Shown here: piece by piece, positions 36,493-44,945 of the stretch
How positions within the stretch are numbered: the first letter of the stretch is position 1
How the letters are laid out: each line of letters starts with the position of its first letter
The notes under the pieces: model-generated
What the model was told of the DNA's origin: nothing
The model's database searches: none
Seen by the model: only the letters and a program-made list of their open reading frames with translations
Position numbers and translations under genes: made by a program
NCBI RefSeq assembly: GCF_001713395.1
Contig: NZ_CP016451.1
Span: 62,001-126,000 of the forward strand
Origin: Sinorhizobium sp. RAC02
GTDB taxonomy: Bacteria > Pseudomonadota > Alphaproteobacteria > Rhizobiales > Rhizobiaceae
Length of the DNA: 64,000 nt
Direction of reading: 5' to 3'

Positions 36493-37585
36493 CGGCGGAC
36501 CTTTGACTCCGTTGCCGGGTGTGGCCGGAGGCAAGAAAGGTTGTGACGACAACGATGAGCAGAACGCCGTTGACGCTCAGGGGTAGGTCGACAATTTCTA
36601 TCAGGAACGACCCCAGCAGGAAGAGCAAAATTTCGAGCGCTGCGATAATCGCTGCAGCAGAATAGATCGCTGATCGACTGAGAGCAGGATCTTGAAGTGC
36701 TTTCAGATACAGTCGCGCGTATCCAAAAACGAAAACCGGGATGAGAACGGCGATCGTTAGGCTAGCAGTTGCTTTGAGTGCTATTCCCGAAAGCTGCCAG
36801 TTCCCCTGCGTCAGAAGTATCAACAGCATGAGCACATAGCCACCAGCGTAGCTGGAGAGGAAGATCGGCCATGCAAAGATCGACAGTTCATCTAAATTTA
36901 GATGTGGTCCCCAGTTGCCGCTCGCACGGACGCGTTTGATCCAAAAGAGATTTACCGCCACGACCGCAGCAGCGGAAAGGACAATGTAGGCAGCGCTCAG
37001 CAGCCAGTTGACCGCTGGCATGGCACCGACCCGAGTGGCCTCGACCGGTCCAGCCAGATTTCCTGGAAGCGAAAGGAAAAAGGTTGCGCTCCAAAGGAGC
37101 CACAGCCCATGGCGCAGGCCTGGAACCCTGACACGCTCGCTCAGCCAGAGAAGAACAGCTGTGCTTGCAACGAGGGTAAAGACGATCACCGGCTTGGCTG
37201 CCGGCCCGGCGGCTTTCAAAGCACTCGAAGCCTCCAGACCTTCTGCGAGACCATAACCCTGCAAGGCAGCGACGGTCAGCACAACAAGCCGCGTCAAAAT
37301 AGTTGTCCAGGGAGCTGTCGATTGGCTGGCATTATTCGGCGCTGGGGACCACTGGAATATAATTCGGCAGATCTCACCGATCGCCAAGCCATTCAAGATC
37401 GGCGTTAGGCCGAGCGCCAGAATAGAAAGACGTTCCATTGCTCGGCCGGTATTGCCCGAGGCCTGGCGTGCAATGAATTCCGGGTCGATACCAGGAAGAG
37501 GGATATTGCTACCCGCCACCAACACAACCGCAGTGGGCACAAGCAGGCTCGCTAGATGTTTCGCAAGAGAAAGCAGCCTGTCCAT
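36473..37585 (-). CDS. Divergent, shortened SecY-like membrane protein
   Basis: A 370-residue protein with about ten transmembrane helices. It shows SecY landmarks in order: IPLPGIDPEF (SecY IPIPGID) after helix 1, ERLSILALGLTP (SecY RASIFALGIMP), LWLSERVRVPGLRHG (SecY MWLGEQITERGIGNG), and a final helix PLSVNGVLLIVVVTTFL (SecY PFYFGGTSLLIVVVVI). The cytoplasmic loops that bind SecA and ribosomes look shorter and altered, and the protein is about 70 residues shorter than housekeeping SecY. No secA or accessory Sec gene is present. It is therefore a SecY paralogue of unknown role in an accessory island. Confidence 0.65.
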   Translation of the reverse strand: MDRLLSLAKHLASLLVPTAVVLVAGSNIPLPGIDPEFIARQASGNTGRAMERLSILALGLTPILNGLAIGEICRIIFQWSPAPNNASQSTAPWTTILTRLVVLTVAALQGYGLAEGLEASSALKAAGPAAKPVIVFTLVASTAVLLWLSERVRVPGLRHGLWLLWSATFFLSLPGNLAGPVEATRVGAMPAVNWLLSAAYIVLSAAAVVAVNLFWIKRVRASGNWGPHLNLDELSIFAWPIFLSSYAGGYVLMLLILLTQGNWQLSGIALKATASLTIAVLIPVFVFGYARLYLKALQDPALSRSAIYSAAAIIAALEILLFLLGSFLIEIVDLPLSVNGVLLIVVVTTFLASGHTRQRSQRSADDKIFF

Positions 37586-38035
37586 GATTCAACGCCCTCG
37601 CTATGATCCATCGAACCCAAATAGAAAAGTCCCTGCAGTTGACAACTCTCCGAGCCAACTCCGGTGGGCCTCGCCACGCTTCGGGTTTATGAAAGGCCCT
37701 ATTCCATATCGAGCTGAGCAACAATGCATCAAGCCATGACACCGACACCGCTGGATGATGACAATCGTGGTGCTCGCTAGGCGGCGAACGGCAGGTGTTC
37801 GACTATTGGTGATGCAAAACGGGCATTCTGCGGGCAGCCCCATACGGCCATACGAAGCGCAAGTAGCTGATCGAATTTGAAAACGTGAATCCCTGGCTGA
37901 AGAGTGGCGTCGCTGGTTCGGATCCGTTCAAGGCGTATGATGCGGGTGCAGACCGGATGCGGTCACAGATAGTGGCGAATTGCTTTGCCGTTGTATCTTC
38001 CAGAGCAGTCGACGGGCCGATAGGCGAGTCAGCAA
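37586..38035. other. Intergenic region between island and redox modules
   Basis: 450 bp with only short unsupported frames on both strands and no good ribosome binding site. It separates the SecY-like gene from the AraC regulator and probably carries the promoter of the SecY-like operon near 37600. Confidence 0.5.
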
Positions 38036-38977
38036 TCAGGAGTTAACAACCTCACTCCGTGTCTTGTCGCGATACAGGCCACGATAACGTGCAGGTGACT
38101 GGCCGAGGACGCGCCGGAAGCTGGCGGCAAAAGCGCTGTCAGACGCGTAGCCGAGCGACTGTGCAATCCGTGGCAGCGGCTCGTTGCCACGCCGTAGCCG
38201 AGCGGCGGCAAGCCGCATCCTCCAGTTCGCGAGATAGTCGATCGGCGATGCTCCGACAGTGGCGCGAAATTTCTCGGCAAATCCGGAGCGGGACTGGCCA
38301 GCAAGAGACGCGAGTGCCTCAACCGTCCAGCGGTGCGACGGATCGGCGTGGATGGCCCGCAGTGCCGGCGCCAGACGGGCATCGGCAAGTCCGGCGAGCC
38401 AGCCGGGATGCTGAGATGTCTGGCGCGCCATATAGGCACGCAGAACATGGATAAACACCAGCCGCAGCAGGTCGTTGCAGGCAATGCGAGCACCAGGTGC
38501 TGCGCTGTTCCACTCCAAGTCCAACTGTTCGAGCAGCCAGCCTATCGGTCCGGCCTCTTCGCGGTCGATCACGACGACAGGCGGGAGGGCGTCGGTGAGG
38601 AGTGATCCGTCGACGGTGTCGAGGTTGACGCTGCCGCCGAGCAGAACGAAATCCCGACCATCGCCCACTGAGACATCGAGACTGCCCCCGGCGAACACCT
38701 CTGCCGCCGCTATCGGCTTCACGTTGGGATCGCTGCAAAGCATAAACGCCTTGCCGCTGACCACCAGACAATCGCCGGCTTCAATGCGCAACGGCGCCTC
38801 TCCCTCCGAGATCAGCCAGGCACCGCCTTCGCGGACCGCATTGAACTTGAGGTAGCCCGGAGGAGGAAAAGCAACGGACCACGAGCCGCCTGCCGCGAAA
38901 CGCACAGAAAACAGCGCCCGCGCATCGATGGCGCTAAGCACATCGGATAGAGGATCATGAATATTTTGGACGATCAC
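38036..38977 (-). CDS. AraC-family regulator with cupin N-terminus
   Basis: A 313-residue regulator. Residues 1-170 form a cupin_6-type sensor domain (RALFSVRFAAGGSWSVAFPPPGYLKF). The C-terminal 110 residues carry two helix-turn-helix motifs: WTVEALASLAGQSRSGFAEKF and LPRIAQSLGYASDSAFAASFRR. I use a GTG at 38977, which gives the usual N-terminus; the in-frame sequence further upstream does not look coding. It is divergent from the SDR gene at 39069 and probably controls it. The 91-bp intergenic region holds both promoters. Confidence 0.88.
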   Translation of the reverse strand: MIVQNIHDPLSDVLSAIDARALFSVRFAAGGSWSVAFPPPGYLKFNAVREGGAWLISEGEAPLRIEAGDCLVVSGKAFMLCSDPNVKPIAAAEVFAGGSLDVSVGDGRDFVLLGGSVNLDTVDGSLLTDALPPVVVIDREEAGPIGWLLEQLDLEWNSAAPGARIACNDLLRLVFIHVLRAYMARQTSQHPGWLAGLADARLAPALRAIHADPSHRWTVEALASLAGQSRSGFAEKFRATVGASPIDYLANWRMRLAAARLRRGNEPLPRIAQSLGYASDSAFAASFRRVLGQSPARYRGLYRDKTRSEVVNS

Positions 38978-39068
38978 GACAGAAATCCGGATCCTGCAGG
39001 CTGGGGGCTCCGAAAACCTAACCGATATAAGGGGCGGACACCAGAGCCACAAATGAAGGAGTTACAAC

Positions 39069-40046
39069 ATGTCCGAACAGAAACCTATTGGATCTCGTTT
39101 CAGTGCGGCCAGCACGGCGCGCGAGGTCACCGAGGGCATCGATCTTTCCGGCAAGACGGCAATTGTCACCGGCGGCTATTCCGGTCTCGGCGTCGAAACG
39201 ACGCGGGCGCTCGCAGGTGCCGGCGCTCGTGTCATCGTACCGGCCCGCAATCGCGAAAAGGCCGAACGTACACTTGCCGGTATCGACAATGTTGTTATCG
39301 AAGCGATGGATCTTGCGGATCCCTCATCGGTCGCCGCCTTTGCTGGCAGGATCGTTGCGGCGGGCATGCCGATCTCAATCCTGGTCAACAGCGCCGGCAT
39401 CATGGCAACGCCGTTTGCCCGGGATCAGGCTGGGCACGAGAGCCAGTTTGCCACCAATCATCTCGGCCATTTCCGGCTGGTTGCAGGTCTGTGGCCAGCA
39501 CTTGTCAAGGCAGACGGCGCGCGGGTGATCTCTGTATCGTCGCGCGGTCATCAAATCGGGCCGGTCGACTTCGACGACATTGATTTCAAGGCTCGCCCTT
39601 ATGACAAGTGGCAGGCCTATGGCCAGGCGAAGACGGCAAATGCGCTGTTTGCGCTTGCGCTTGATCGGCGTGGAGCCGCGCTCGGCGTTCGGGCATTTTC
39701 ATTGCATCCGGGCGTAATTCTGACCGATCTCGCCCGCCATCTCAGCGAAGACGAGATCAATTCTTTCGATGTCTATGACGAGAATGGCAATCGCCGGGTC
39801 GATCCATCGCGCGATCTCAAGACGCCGGAACAAGGGGCAGCAACGAGCGTCTGGGCAGCAACGCGGCCCGAACTCGACGGTATCGGCGGTGTGTATTGCG
39901 AAGATTGCGAGGTCGCCCTGCCGCAAGCGGAGACGGACGGCACCAAAGGTCTGGCGCCTTGGGCCATGGATCCACAGGCGGCGGAACGGCTCTGGCTGGT
40001 TTCGGAGCAGTTGACCGGCTTGTCGCTGGGTGGTCGTCCGGGCTGA
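39069..40046 (+). CDS. SDR-family oxidoreductase
   Basis: A 325-residue short-chain dehydrogenase of the WW-domain oxidoreductase / retinol-dehydrogenase type. Visible elements are the NAD(P) motif TGGYSGLG (34-41), NSAG (108-111), catalytic Ser at about 158-159 and YGQAK (Tyr185, Lys189). AAGGAG precedes the ATG. It probably reduces a carbonyl compound; the substrate is unknown. Its partner is the divergent AraC regulator. A strong hairpin follows the gene. Confidence 0.9.
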   Translation: MSEQKPIGSRFSAASTAREVTEGIDLSGKTAIVTGGYSGLGVETTRALAGAGARVIVPARNREKAERTLAGIDNVVIEAMDLADPSSVAAFAGRIVAAGMPISILVNSAGIMATPFARDQAGHESQFATNHLGHFRLVAGLWPALVKADGARVISVSSRGHQIGPVDFDDIDFKARPYDKWQAYGQAKTANALFALALDRRGAALGVRAFSLHPGVILTDLARHLSEDEINSFDVYDENGNRRVDPSRDLKTPEQGAATSVWAATRPELDGIGGVYCEDCEVALPQAETDGTKGLAPWAMDPQAAERLWLVSEQLTGLSLGGRPG

Positions 40047-40056
40047 GCAGGCAACT

Positions 40057-40084
40057 TACGGCCATTCCCCTGGGGATGGCCGTA
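40057..40084 (+). terminator. Hairpin after the SDR gene
   Basis: TACGGCCAT and ATGGCCGTA pair perfectly. The inner CCCC/GGGG extends the stem to about 13 bp with one bulged T. No T-run follows, so the hairpin may be a Rho-aided or bidirectional terminator. Confidence 0.6.
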
Positions 40085-40286
40085 TCTCCGAAGATCGTCA
40101 GCTATTCGAAGATGCCATCAATCAATTCTGCCGCACCATTTCACCAATAAATTCGAGTACCGTTCCGACACGGATCGGTGCGATGCATCGGACCGAAATC
40201 GATCGATAGCCGTATGATGGACATTTAGCATGCCAGGCCAAATGGTCCATCCAGCAATCGCCTGTATTTACAGCGATTCAAAATAG

Positions 40287-40301
40287 GGATATCATATATC
40301 C
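40287..40301. promoter_or_regulatory. Putative Rrf2 operator upstream of the Rrf2 gene
   Basis: GGATAT-CAT-ATATCC is a perfect 6-bp inverted repeat, followed by TTAA, 27 bp before the ATG at 40329. The same 15-bp layout occurs twice upstream of the AhpD operon (43674 and 43693). Confidence 0.65.
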
Positions 40302-40328
40302 TTAATTTCAATCCAAGGTCCCCATCGC

Positions 40329-40817
40329 ATGATCCTCAAAAGCCAAGTCGAATGGGCACTCCACTGTTGCGCCATTCTCGCCGGCCTGCCTGACGGGCGC
40401 TATCTGTCGACCAAGGCGCTGGCAGAACTGCATGGGCTTCCAAAGGAATATCTTTCAAAGGCACTGCAGAGCCTGTCGCAGGCCGGACTCGTCCATACGA
40501 CACTTGGCCCTTCGGGCGGCTATCGTCTGGCAAGGGCGCCGGCAGAGCTGAATTTCCTTGATGTCGTCGAAGCTGTGGAGGGGAAAGGCCGGACCTTCGT
40601 CTGCCAGAACATCCGTGCCAACAATCCCTGCCGACCCAAGGACTATTGTGAGAGCGGTTCGTGTGCGATTGCGCGGATCATGTGGGAGGCCGACGAAGCC
40701 TGGCGCACTGCGCTTCGCAAGGTCACGTTTGCCGACCTTGGGAAAACGCTGGAGCAGGAAGTCGATCCGGGCATCTGGGCGGGAACGTTCGATTGGGTGC
40801 TAAAGCGCGCGGGGTAG
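40329..40817 (+). CDS. Rrf2-family transcriptional regulator
   Basis: A 162-residue regulator. The winged helix-turn-helix spans about residues 8-75 (LSTKALAELHGLPKEYLSKALQSL, GPSGGYRLAR). Four cysteines (Cys92, 101, 107, 112) lie in the region that binds an Fe-S cluster or senses redox changes in IscR, NsrR and relatives. It probably senses oxidants, nitric oxide or electrophiles. It likely autoregulates through the palindrome at 40287 and controls the AhpD-NmrA-cupin operon through matching boxes. Its 3' end overlaps the convergent MscS gene by 18 bp. Confidence 0.88.
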   Translation: MILKSQVEWALHCCAILAGLPDGRYLSTKALAELHGLPKEYLSKALQSLSQAGLVHTTLGPSGGYRLARAPAELNFLDVVEAVEGKGRTFVCQNIRANNPCRPKDYCESGSCAIARIMWEADEAWRTALRKVTFADLGKTLEQEVDPGIWAGTFDWVLKRAG

Positions 40818-41825
40818 AGCGCGGACCGATCCGGGTTCCTCCGTCTTGTCACCCTGACTAGCGACGACAAGATAGGCGTGCGCCGGCATTGCAAAGCCGA
40901 GACCATGGGTCGCGCAGTGTTGGCTGACGACGTCGATGATCTCATTGCGCGCCGGCACTCGGTTGGCAGGGCTGGTCACGCGGAACAGCAATTCGACATC
41001 GATTGCGATCGCATCGATCCCCTTGAATGCCACGATTGGCTTCGGCTCCTGAACAATGAACCGGCAATCCTCCAGTGCAGACAACAAAATTGCTTCGATG
41101 GCGGATGGCTCTCGGTCGGCCGCAATGCGGATGGCCAATATGACGAGGTGCGATTCATCCGGTCGCGTCAGGTTGGTAAGACTGAGTTTGGCGAGCGCGC
41201 TGTTGGGAAGAACAACAACGTTATGTGCCGGCGTCAGGATTTGCGTCGAGCGCCAGTTGTTCTGGACGACGCGTCCTTCTGTGCCGTCGGCTAACTGGAT
41301 CCAGTCGCCGATCGAGAACGGTCGGCCAAGTGTGAGGGCCACGCCAGAGAACAGGTCGCCCAAGGTGTTCTGGAGGGCAAGCCCAAGGATGATGGCGACC
41401 ACGCCGGAGGTGGCGACGAGCGTGCTGATCGGTGCGCCGAACACGAAGCCGATGATGGAAAGCGTAACGCCCAGATAAACGCCGGCGACGATCAGATCCT
41501 GGATCAGTCGTGCCTCCTGCGGCCGGCGGTCGAGCGCAATGTAGAGGCGTACGAAGCCGATCGTTGCCCAGGCGAGGTGGACCCACCAGAGAACGCGCGC
41601 GGATTTCCCGAGATAGGCGGTCAGGCCTTCAAGCTCTCCCGTCGTCACGCGAAACGGAAGGATACCCTGCGACAGGAACGTCGCGGTCATTGCTGCAAAG
41701 AACAGGATCTGGACGATGAGGCGCGCCGTTGGTCGATCCTTGCCCTGAACATGCCAGACAAGGATGCCGATCACGCCCACGATATCGACGATTGCGAATG
41801 CCAGTGCGGAAAGGTCAACGGCCAT
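40800..41825 (-). CDS. MscS-family mechanosensitive channel
   Basis: A 341-residue inner-membrane protein. Four predicted transmembrane helices precede the pore-lining helix (TSGVVAIILGLALQNTLGDLFSGVAL, about residues 138-163). The beta domain (FSIGDWIQLADGTEGRVVQNNWRSTQI) and the C-terminal alpha/beta domain follow. MscS channels release solutes on hypo-osmotic shock. It is preceded by the terminator at 41857, so it is probably transcribed from its own promoter. It overlaps the Rrf2 gene tail in convergent orientation. Confidence 0.9.
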   Translation of the reverse strand: MAVDLSALAFAIVDIVGVIGILVWHVQGKDRPTARLIVQILFFAAMTATFLSQGILPFRVTTGELEGLTAYLGKSARVLWWVHLAWATIGFVRLYIALDRRPQEARLIQDLIVAGVYLGVTLSIIGFVFGAPISTLVATSGVVAIILGLALQNTLGDLFSGVALTLGRPFSIGDWIQLADGTEGRVVQNNWRSTQILTPAHNVVVLPNSALAKLSLTNLTRPDESHLVILAIRIAADREPSAIEAILLSALEDCRFIVQEPKPIVAFKGIDAIAIDVELLFRVTSPANRVPARNEIIDVVSQHCATHGLGFAMPAHAYLVVASQGDKTEEPGSVRALPRAL

Positions 41826-41856
41826 GGCAGGTCACTCCAGACTTAAAGGGCAAAGG

Positions 41857-41885
41857 GGACCGGATGCGGCGACGGCATCCGGTCC
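41857..41885 (-). terminator. Terminator of the AhpD-NmrA-cupin operon
   Basis: GGACCGGATGC and GCATCCGGTCC form a perfect 11-bp stem with a 7-base loop, followed on the minus strand by a T/C-rich stretch (CCTTTGCCCTTTAAG). It lies 12 bp after the cupin stop. Confidence 0.8.
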
Positions 41886-41897
41886 TTGTCGAGATCT

Positions 41898-42338
41898 CTA
41901 CTTCTTGATCGGGTAGGTCAGTTCCTTTTGATTGGTATCGACCACGAAGACGGCGAGAAGCTTGGCGGGTTTCGTGTCGCTGCCATTCTTGCTGACACCG
42001 TGGCGGTCGCCCGGCAGTTCGGAGAAGTGTTCTCCAGCCTTGTATTCCTTGACCGGATCGTCATTGACCTGGCTGAGGATCGATCCTTCCAGCACGGTGG
42101 CGTAGATGAAGGCGCTGTCAGGATGCGTATGCGCGTCGGAGTACCCACCTGGGCCGTATTCTACCAGGACGCCCTTGATGCTTTTGCCCGGCACATTCGG
42201 CAGCTCGTGTTCATAGACGAGGGTGACCTTCGATGCTGAACCGCCACCCGGTGCGTCATGCGCAGTCGCGGTTCCCGAGGCAAAGATTGCGATTACCATT
42301 CCTGCAATTGTGTGTCTGATCATGATGTTGTCTTTCAT
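41898..42338 (-). CDS. Exported cupin-domain protein
   Basis: A 146-residue protein with a signal peptide ending about TATAHD. The single cupin barrel has GGYSDAHTHPDSAFIYATVLEG (first metal-binding motif, His-x-His and Glu-like position) and GEHFSELPGDRHGVSKNG (second motif). It should act in the periplasm, perhaps as a small dioxygenase or metal-binding protein. It is the last gene of the operon 43655 to 41898, 17 bp after the NmrA-like gene. The ATG at 42338 or 42323 are both possible starts. Confidence 0.82.
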   Translation of the reverse strand: MKDNIMIRHTIAGMVIAIFASGTATAHDAPGGGSASKVTLVYEHELPNVPGKSIKGVLVEYGPGGYSDAHTHPDSAFIYATVLEGSILSQVNDDPVKEYKAGEHFSELPGDRHGVSKNGSDTKPAKLLAVFVVDTNQKELTYPIKK

Positions 42339-42355
42339 ATCCGCGGAGAGGTAAT

Positions 42356-43108
42356 TTACTTGCGAGGAGCGGTGGCGAACCACTGTTCGAAACCGATCTT
42401 GCCGAGCCGCGGATTGTTGTCGGAAACCAGCGTGCGGTCTTCCAGTCGGGCGCCGAAGTATTCGGCCTCGGGATCGGCAACGACCTGTCGGGTGTCACCC
42501 GTTGCTTCCAGATAGCGGGCGACCAGTTCATTGAGCCGGAAACGCTCTGGTCCAGCGATCTCGATCAAACCGTTGACCGGGGGGCCAAGCGCCACGTCGG
42601 CCATCGCATCCGCGACATCGTCGGAAGCGATGGGCTGCACGAAGGCCGACGACAAATGAACCTTGTCCTCAACCAGGGCGGACTGCGCGATGCCGCCGAG
42701 GAACTCCATGAACTGAGTTGAGTGGACGATCGTGTAGGGAATACCGGCCTCGCGGATCAGCTTTTCCTGCGCCAGCTTGGCGCGGAAATATCCGCTTTCC
42801 TGGAGCTTGTCCGTTCCGACGACGGAGAGCGCGATGTGGTGCTTCACGCCAGCCGCCTTTTCCGCGGCGAGCAGATTGCGACCGGAGGTCTCGAAGAACT
42901 CCATAACGGCCTTGTCCTCAAAGGATGGGGAATTGGCGAGATCGAGAACCACTTCCGTTCCCGCCAGCGCTTCGGCCAGCCCCTCGCCGGTGATCGTGTT
43001 GACGCCGGTATTGGGAGAGGCGGCGATCACTTCAATGCCTTTTGACCGAAGGCGTTCGGTGGTCTTCGAACCGATCAGGCCGGTTCCGCCGATGATGACG
43101 ATTTTCAT
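42356..43108 (-). CDS. NmrA-like NAD(P)-binding protein
   Basis: A 250-residue atypical SDR. The Rossmann motif GGTGLIGS lies at residues 7-14. The catalytic Tyr-x3-Lys is replaced, as usual in NmrA/HSCARG-like proteins that sense or reduce quinones. Substrate-side residues include SVVGTDKL and HSTQFMEFLGG. The ATG at 43108 has GAGGAACGAGC upstream. It is the second gene of the operon, 67 bp after the AhpD-like gene. The likely role is quinone or electrophile reduction. Confidence 0.85.
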   Translation of the reverse strand: MKIVIIGGTGLIGSKTTERLRSKGIEVIAASPNTGVNTITGEGLAEALAGTEVVLDLANSPSFEDKAVMEFFETSGRNLLAAEKAAGVKHHIALSVVGTDKLQESGYFRAKLAQEKLIREAGIPYTIVHSTQFMEFLGGIAQSALVEDKVHLSSAFVQPIASDDVADAMADVALGPPVNGLIEIAGPERFRLNELVARYLEATGDTRQVVADPEAEYFGARLEDRTLVSDNNPRLGKIGFEQWFATAPRK

Positions 43109-43175
43109 GCTCGTTCCTCCGTCAGCCGTGCTGACATCGTGTGGTTGTCGGTGAAATGCGGGTGTCTTTCGGACC

Positions 43176-43655
43176 TCAGCTGAGGCCAGCCTTGTCGAGG
43201 CCGTAGAGCTTGTCGGCCGAGCCGGGCACGGCCTTGAAGGCAATGCTGACGCGGTTCCAGGCGTTGATGGTCATGATGGAGAAGGTGAGGTCGGACACTT
43301 CCTTCTCCGAGAGCTGGCCGCGGACACGCTCGTAAAGCTCGTCAGGAATGCCGCCTTTAGGCAGCTCGGTAACGGCTTCGGTCCAAGCAAGGGCTGCGCG
43401 TTCGCGGGGAGCGAACAGGTTGGATTCCCGCCAGATCGAAACGTGATAGAGGCGAAGTTCACTCTCGCCGTGGATCTTGGCTTCCTTCACATGCATGTCG
43501 AGGCAGAAGGCGCAACCATTGATCTGCGAGGCACGGATATTGACGAGATCGCGGATCGTCTGCTCGATGACGCTGTCTTTCAGCGACATGCTGAGCTCGG
43601 ACACCTTCTTAAAAAATTCGGGGGACTGGGCGGCGTAGTTGAGGCGTTGTGTCAT
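43176..43655 (-). CDS. AhpD-like carboxymuconolactone decarboxylase family protein
   Basis: A 159-residue all-helical protein with the AhpD redox motif: Cys48-x-x-Cys51 in NGCAFCLDMH with His55. Proteins of this group reduce peroxides or regenerate peroxiredoxins. GGAGAAAGCT precedes the ATG at 43655. It is the first gene of the operon, and two tandem Rrf2-type boxes lie 19 to 52 bp upstream of its start, so it is the likely main target of the Rrf2 regulator at 40329. Confidence 0.9.
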   Translation of the reverse strand: MTQRLNYAAQSPEFFKKVSELSMSLKDSVIEQTIRDLVNIRASQINGCAFCLDMHVKEAKIHGESELRLYHVSIWRESNLFAPRERAALAWTEAVTELPKGGIPDELYERVRGQLSEKEVSDLTFSIMTINAWNRVSIAFKAVPGSADKLYGLDKAGLS

Positions 43656-43673
43656 AGCTTTCTCCGTTATTAA

Positions 43674-43707
43674 GGACTCTAAATATCCTTATGGATACGT
43701 AATATCC
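43674..43707. promoter_or_regulatory. Two tandem Rrf2-type operators
   Basis: GGACTC-TAA-ATATCC (43674-43688) and GGATAC-GTA-ATATCC (43693-43707) share the layout GGAnnn-N3-ATATCC with the box at 40287; the flanks TTAAGG and CCTTAA extend the symmetry. They lie directly upstream of the AhpD gene and may also affect the divergent LysR gene. Confidence 0.65.
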
Positions 43708-43792
43708 TTAAGAACTGGACAGGCAACCAAAACCGGCCTAAGCTTTCGGCATAACGCCTATTCCAAATGGTATGGGGCAGAGGGGGAGCAGG

Positions 43793-44704
43793 ATGGACGT
43801 CGTTTCAGCGCTGAGGACATTCTTGCGCGTGGCCGAGACAGGGTCATTCTCTGCGGCGGCGCTGGATCGCGGCCTGACCCAGCCGGCGGTGTCGCGGCAG
43901 GTCTCGTCGCTTGAGGAACACTACAGCACACGGCTGTTCCATCGCTCGACCAACGCCCTTTCCCTCACCGTCGAGGGCGAGCAGATGATTTCGATGGCGC
44001 AGACAGTTATCGATGCGGTGGATGCGCTGGGCGAAGCCGCGTCGGCTGAGGGCATGGCTTTCGGAAAAGTCAGGATTAGCCTGCCGGCGGCGCTCGGTCT
44101 CTACATCAGCGATCGGCTTCCCGCCTTCTTGGCGAGCCGTCCCGGTCTGTCCGTCGATATCGTCTTTTGCGAACAGTCTTCGGACCTGGTCGGCGAGGGG
44201 ATCGATCTCGAAGTGCGCCTCGGCGAGGTGTCCGACAGCAGTCTGATCTGTCGCCGGATCGGCTGGACGACAGCCTTCCTTGTTGCCGCGCCCAGCTACA
44301 TCCAGAGGCGGGGTATGCCCAGCCATCTGCTTGAGATCCCCGACCATGATTGCATCTGCTACAATCGTGGCGGTGAGGAGCGGTCCTGGAGTTTTTTGAA
44401 TGGCACTAACATCGAAAGGGTCAAGGTCGCCCCGAGGATGATCTTCAACAATACCGGAGCGGTGCATCGCGCCGTTCTCGCCGGCGGTGGACTGGCGGTG
44501 CTGTCTCACATTCTTGGCGGCGATGACATCGCTGCGGGACGCTTGGTCAAGGTGATGCCGGCCTTTCCGCCCGTGCGGTTGCCGATCACCATTGTCTACG
44601 CCTCACGCCGCAATCTTCCGATGCGTGTCCGTGCTGTTCTGGATTTCCTGGTCGGTGCCGTTGGTGAGGATGTATTGATGGGTACGGCCGAGGCGTCTGC
44701 TTGA
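43793..44704 (+). CDS. LysR-family regulator
   Basis: A 303-residue regulator. The N-terminal winged HTH (FLRVAETGSFSAAALDRGLTQ, then AVSRQVSSLEE) covers residues 1-60. The substrate-binding domain covers about 90-300 (GIDLEVRLGEVSDSSLICRRIG). GGGGGAGCAGG lies just before the ATG at 43793. It is divergent from the AhpD operon, and the 137-bp gap holds the Rrf2 boxes, so two regulators may meet here. The inducer is unknown. Confidence 0.9.
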   Translation: MDVVSALRTFLRVAETGSFSAAALDRGLTQPAVSRQVSSLEEHYSTRLFHRSTNALSLTVEGEQMISMAQTVIDAVDALGEAASAEGMAFGKVRISLPAALGLYISDRLPAFLASRPGLSVDIVFCEQSSDLVGEGIDLEVRLGEVSDSSLICRRIGWTTAFLVAAPSYIQRRGMPSHLLEIPDHDCICYNRGGEERSWSFLNGTNIERVKVAPRMIFNNTGAVHRAVLAGGGLAVLSHILGGDDIAAGRLVKVMPAFPPVRLPITIVYASRRNLPMRVRAVLDFLVGAVGEDVLMGTAEASA

Positions 44705-44945
44705 CCTCACGGCAGACCGGTCAAGGCTGACTAACCGCGATGTGGGATCAGCTTGACGGCGGGCCGTGGCGATACGTTTTTCCAAGACGGGGTACGAAAA
44801 TCGCCGAAGCCGAGTCTCTACCCGCGCGATGGCTCTGGCACAAAAGATGCGCCGAAGATGAGAGCGTGGAATTCTCCTTGAAATCGCCTCGAACGAGGGT
44901 CGCCGCTTCAGGTTCCTTCAAAAGCAATGAACAAAGTTTTCGACA

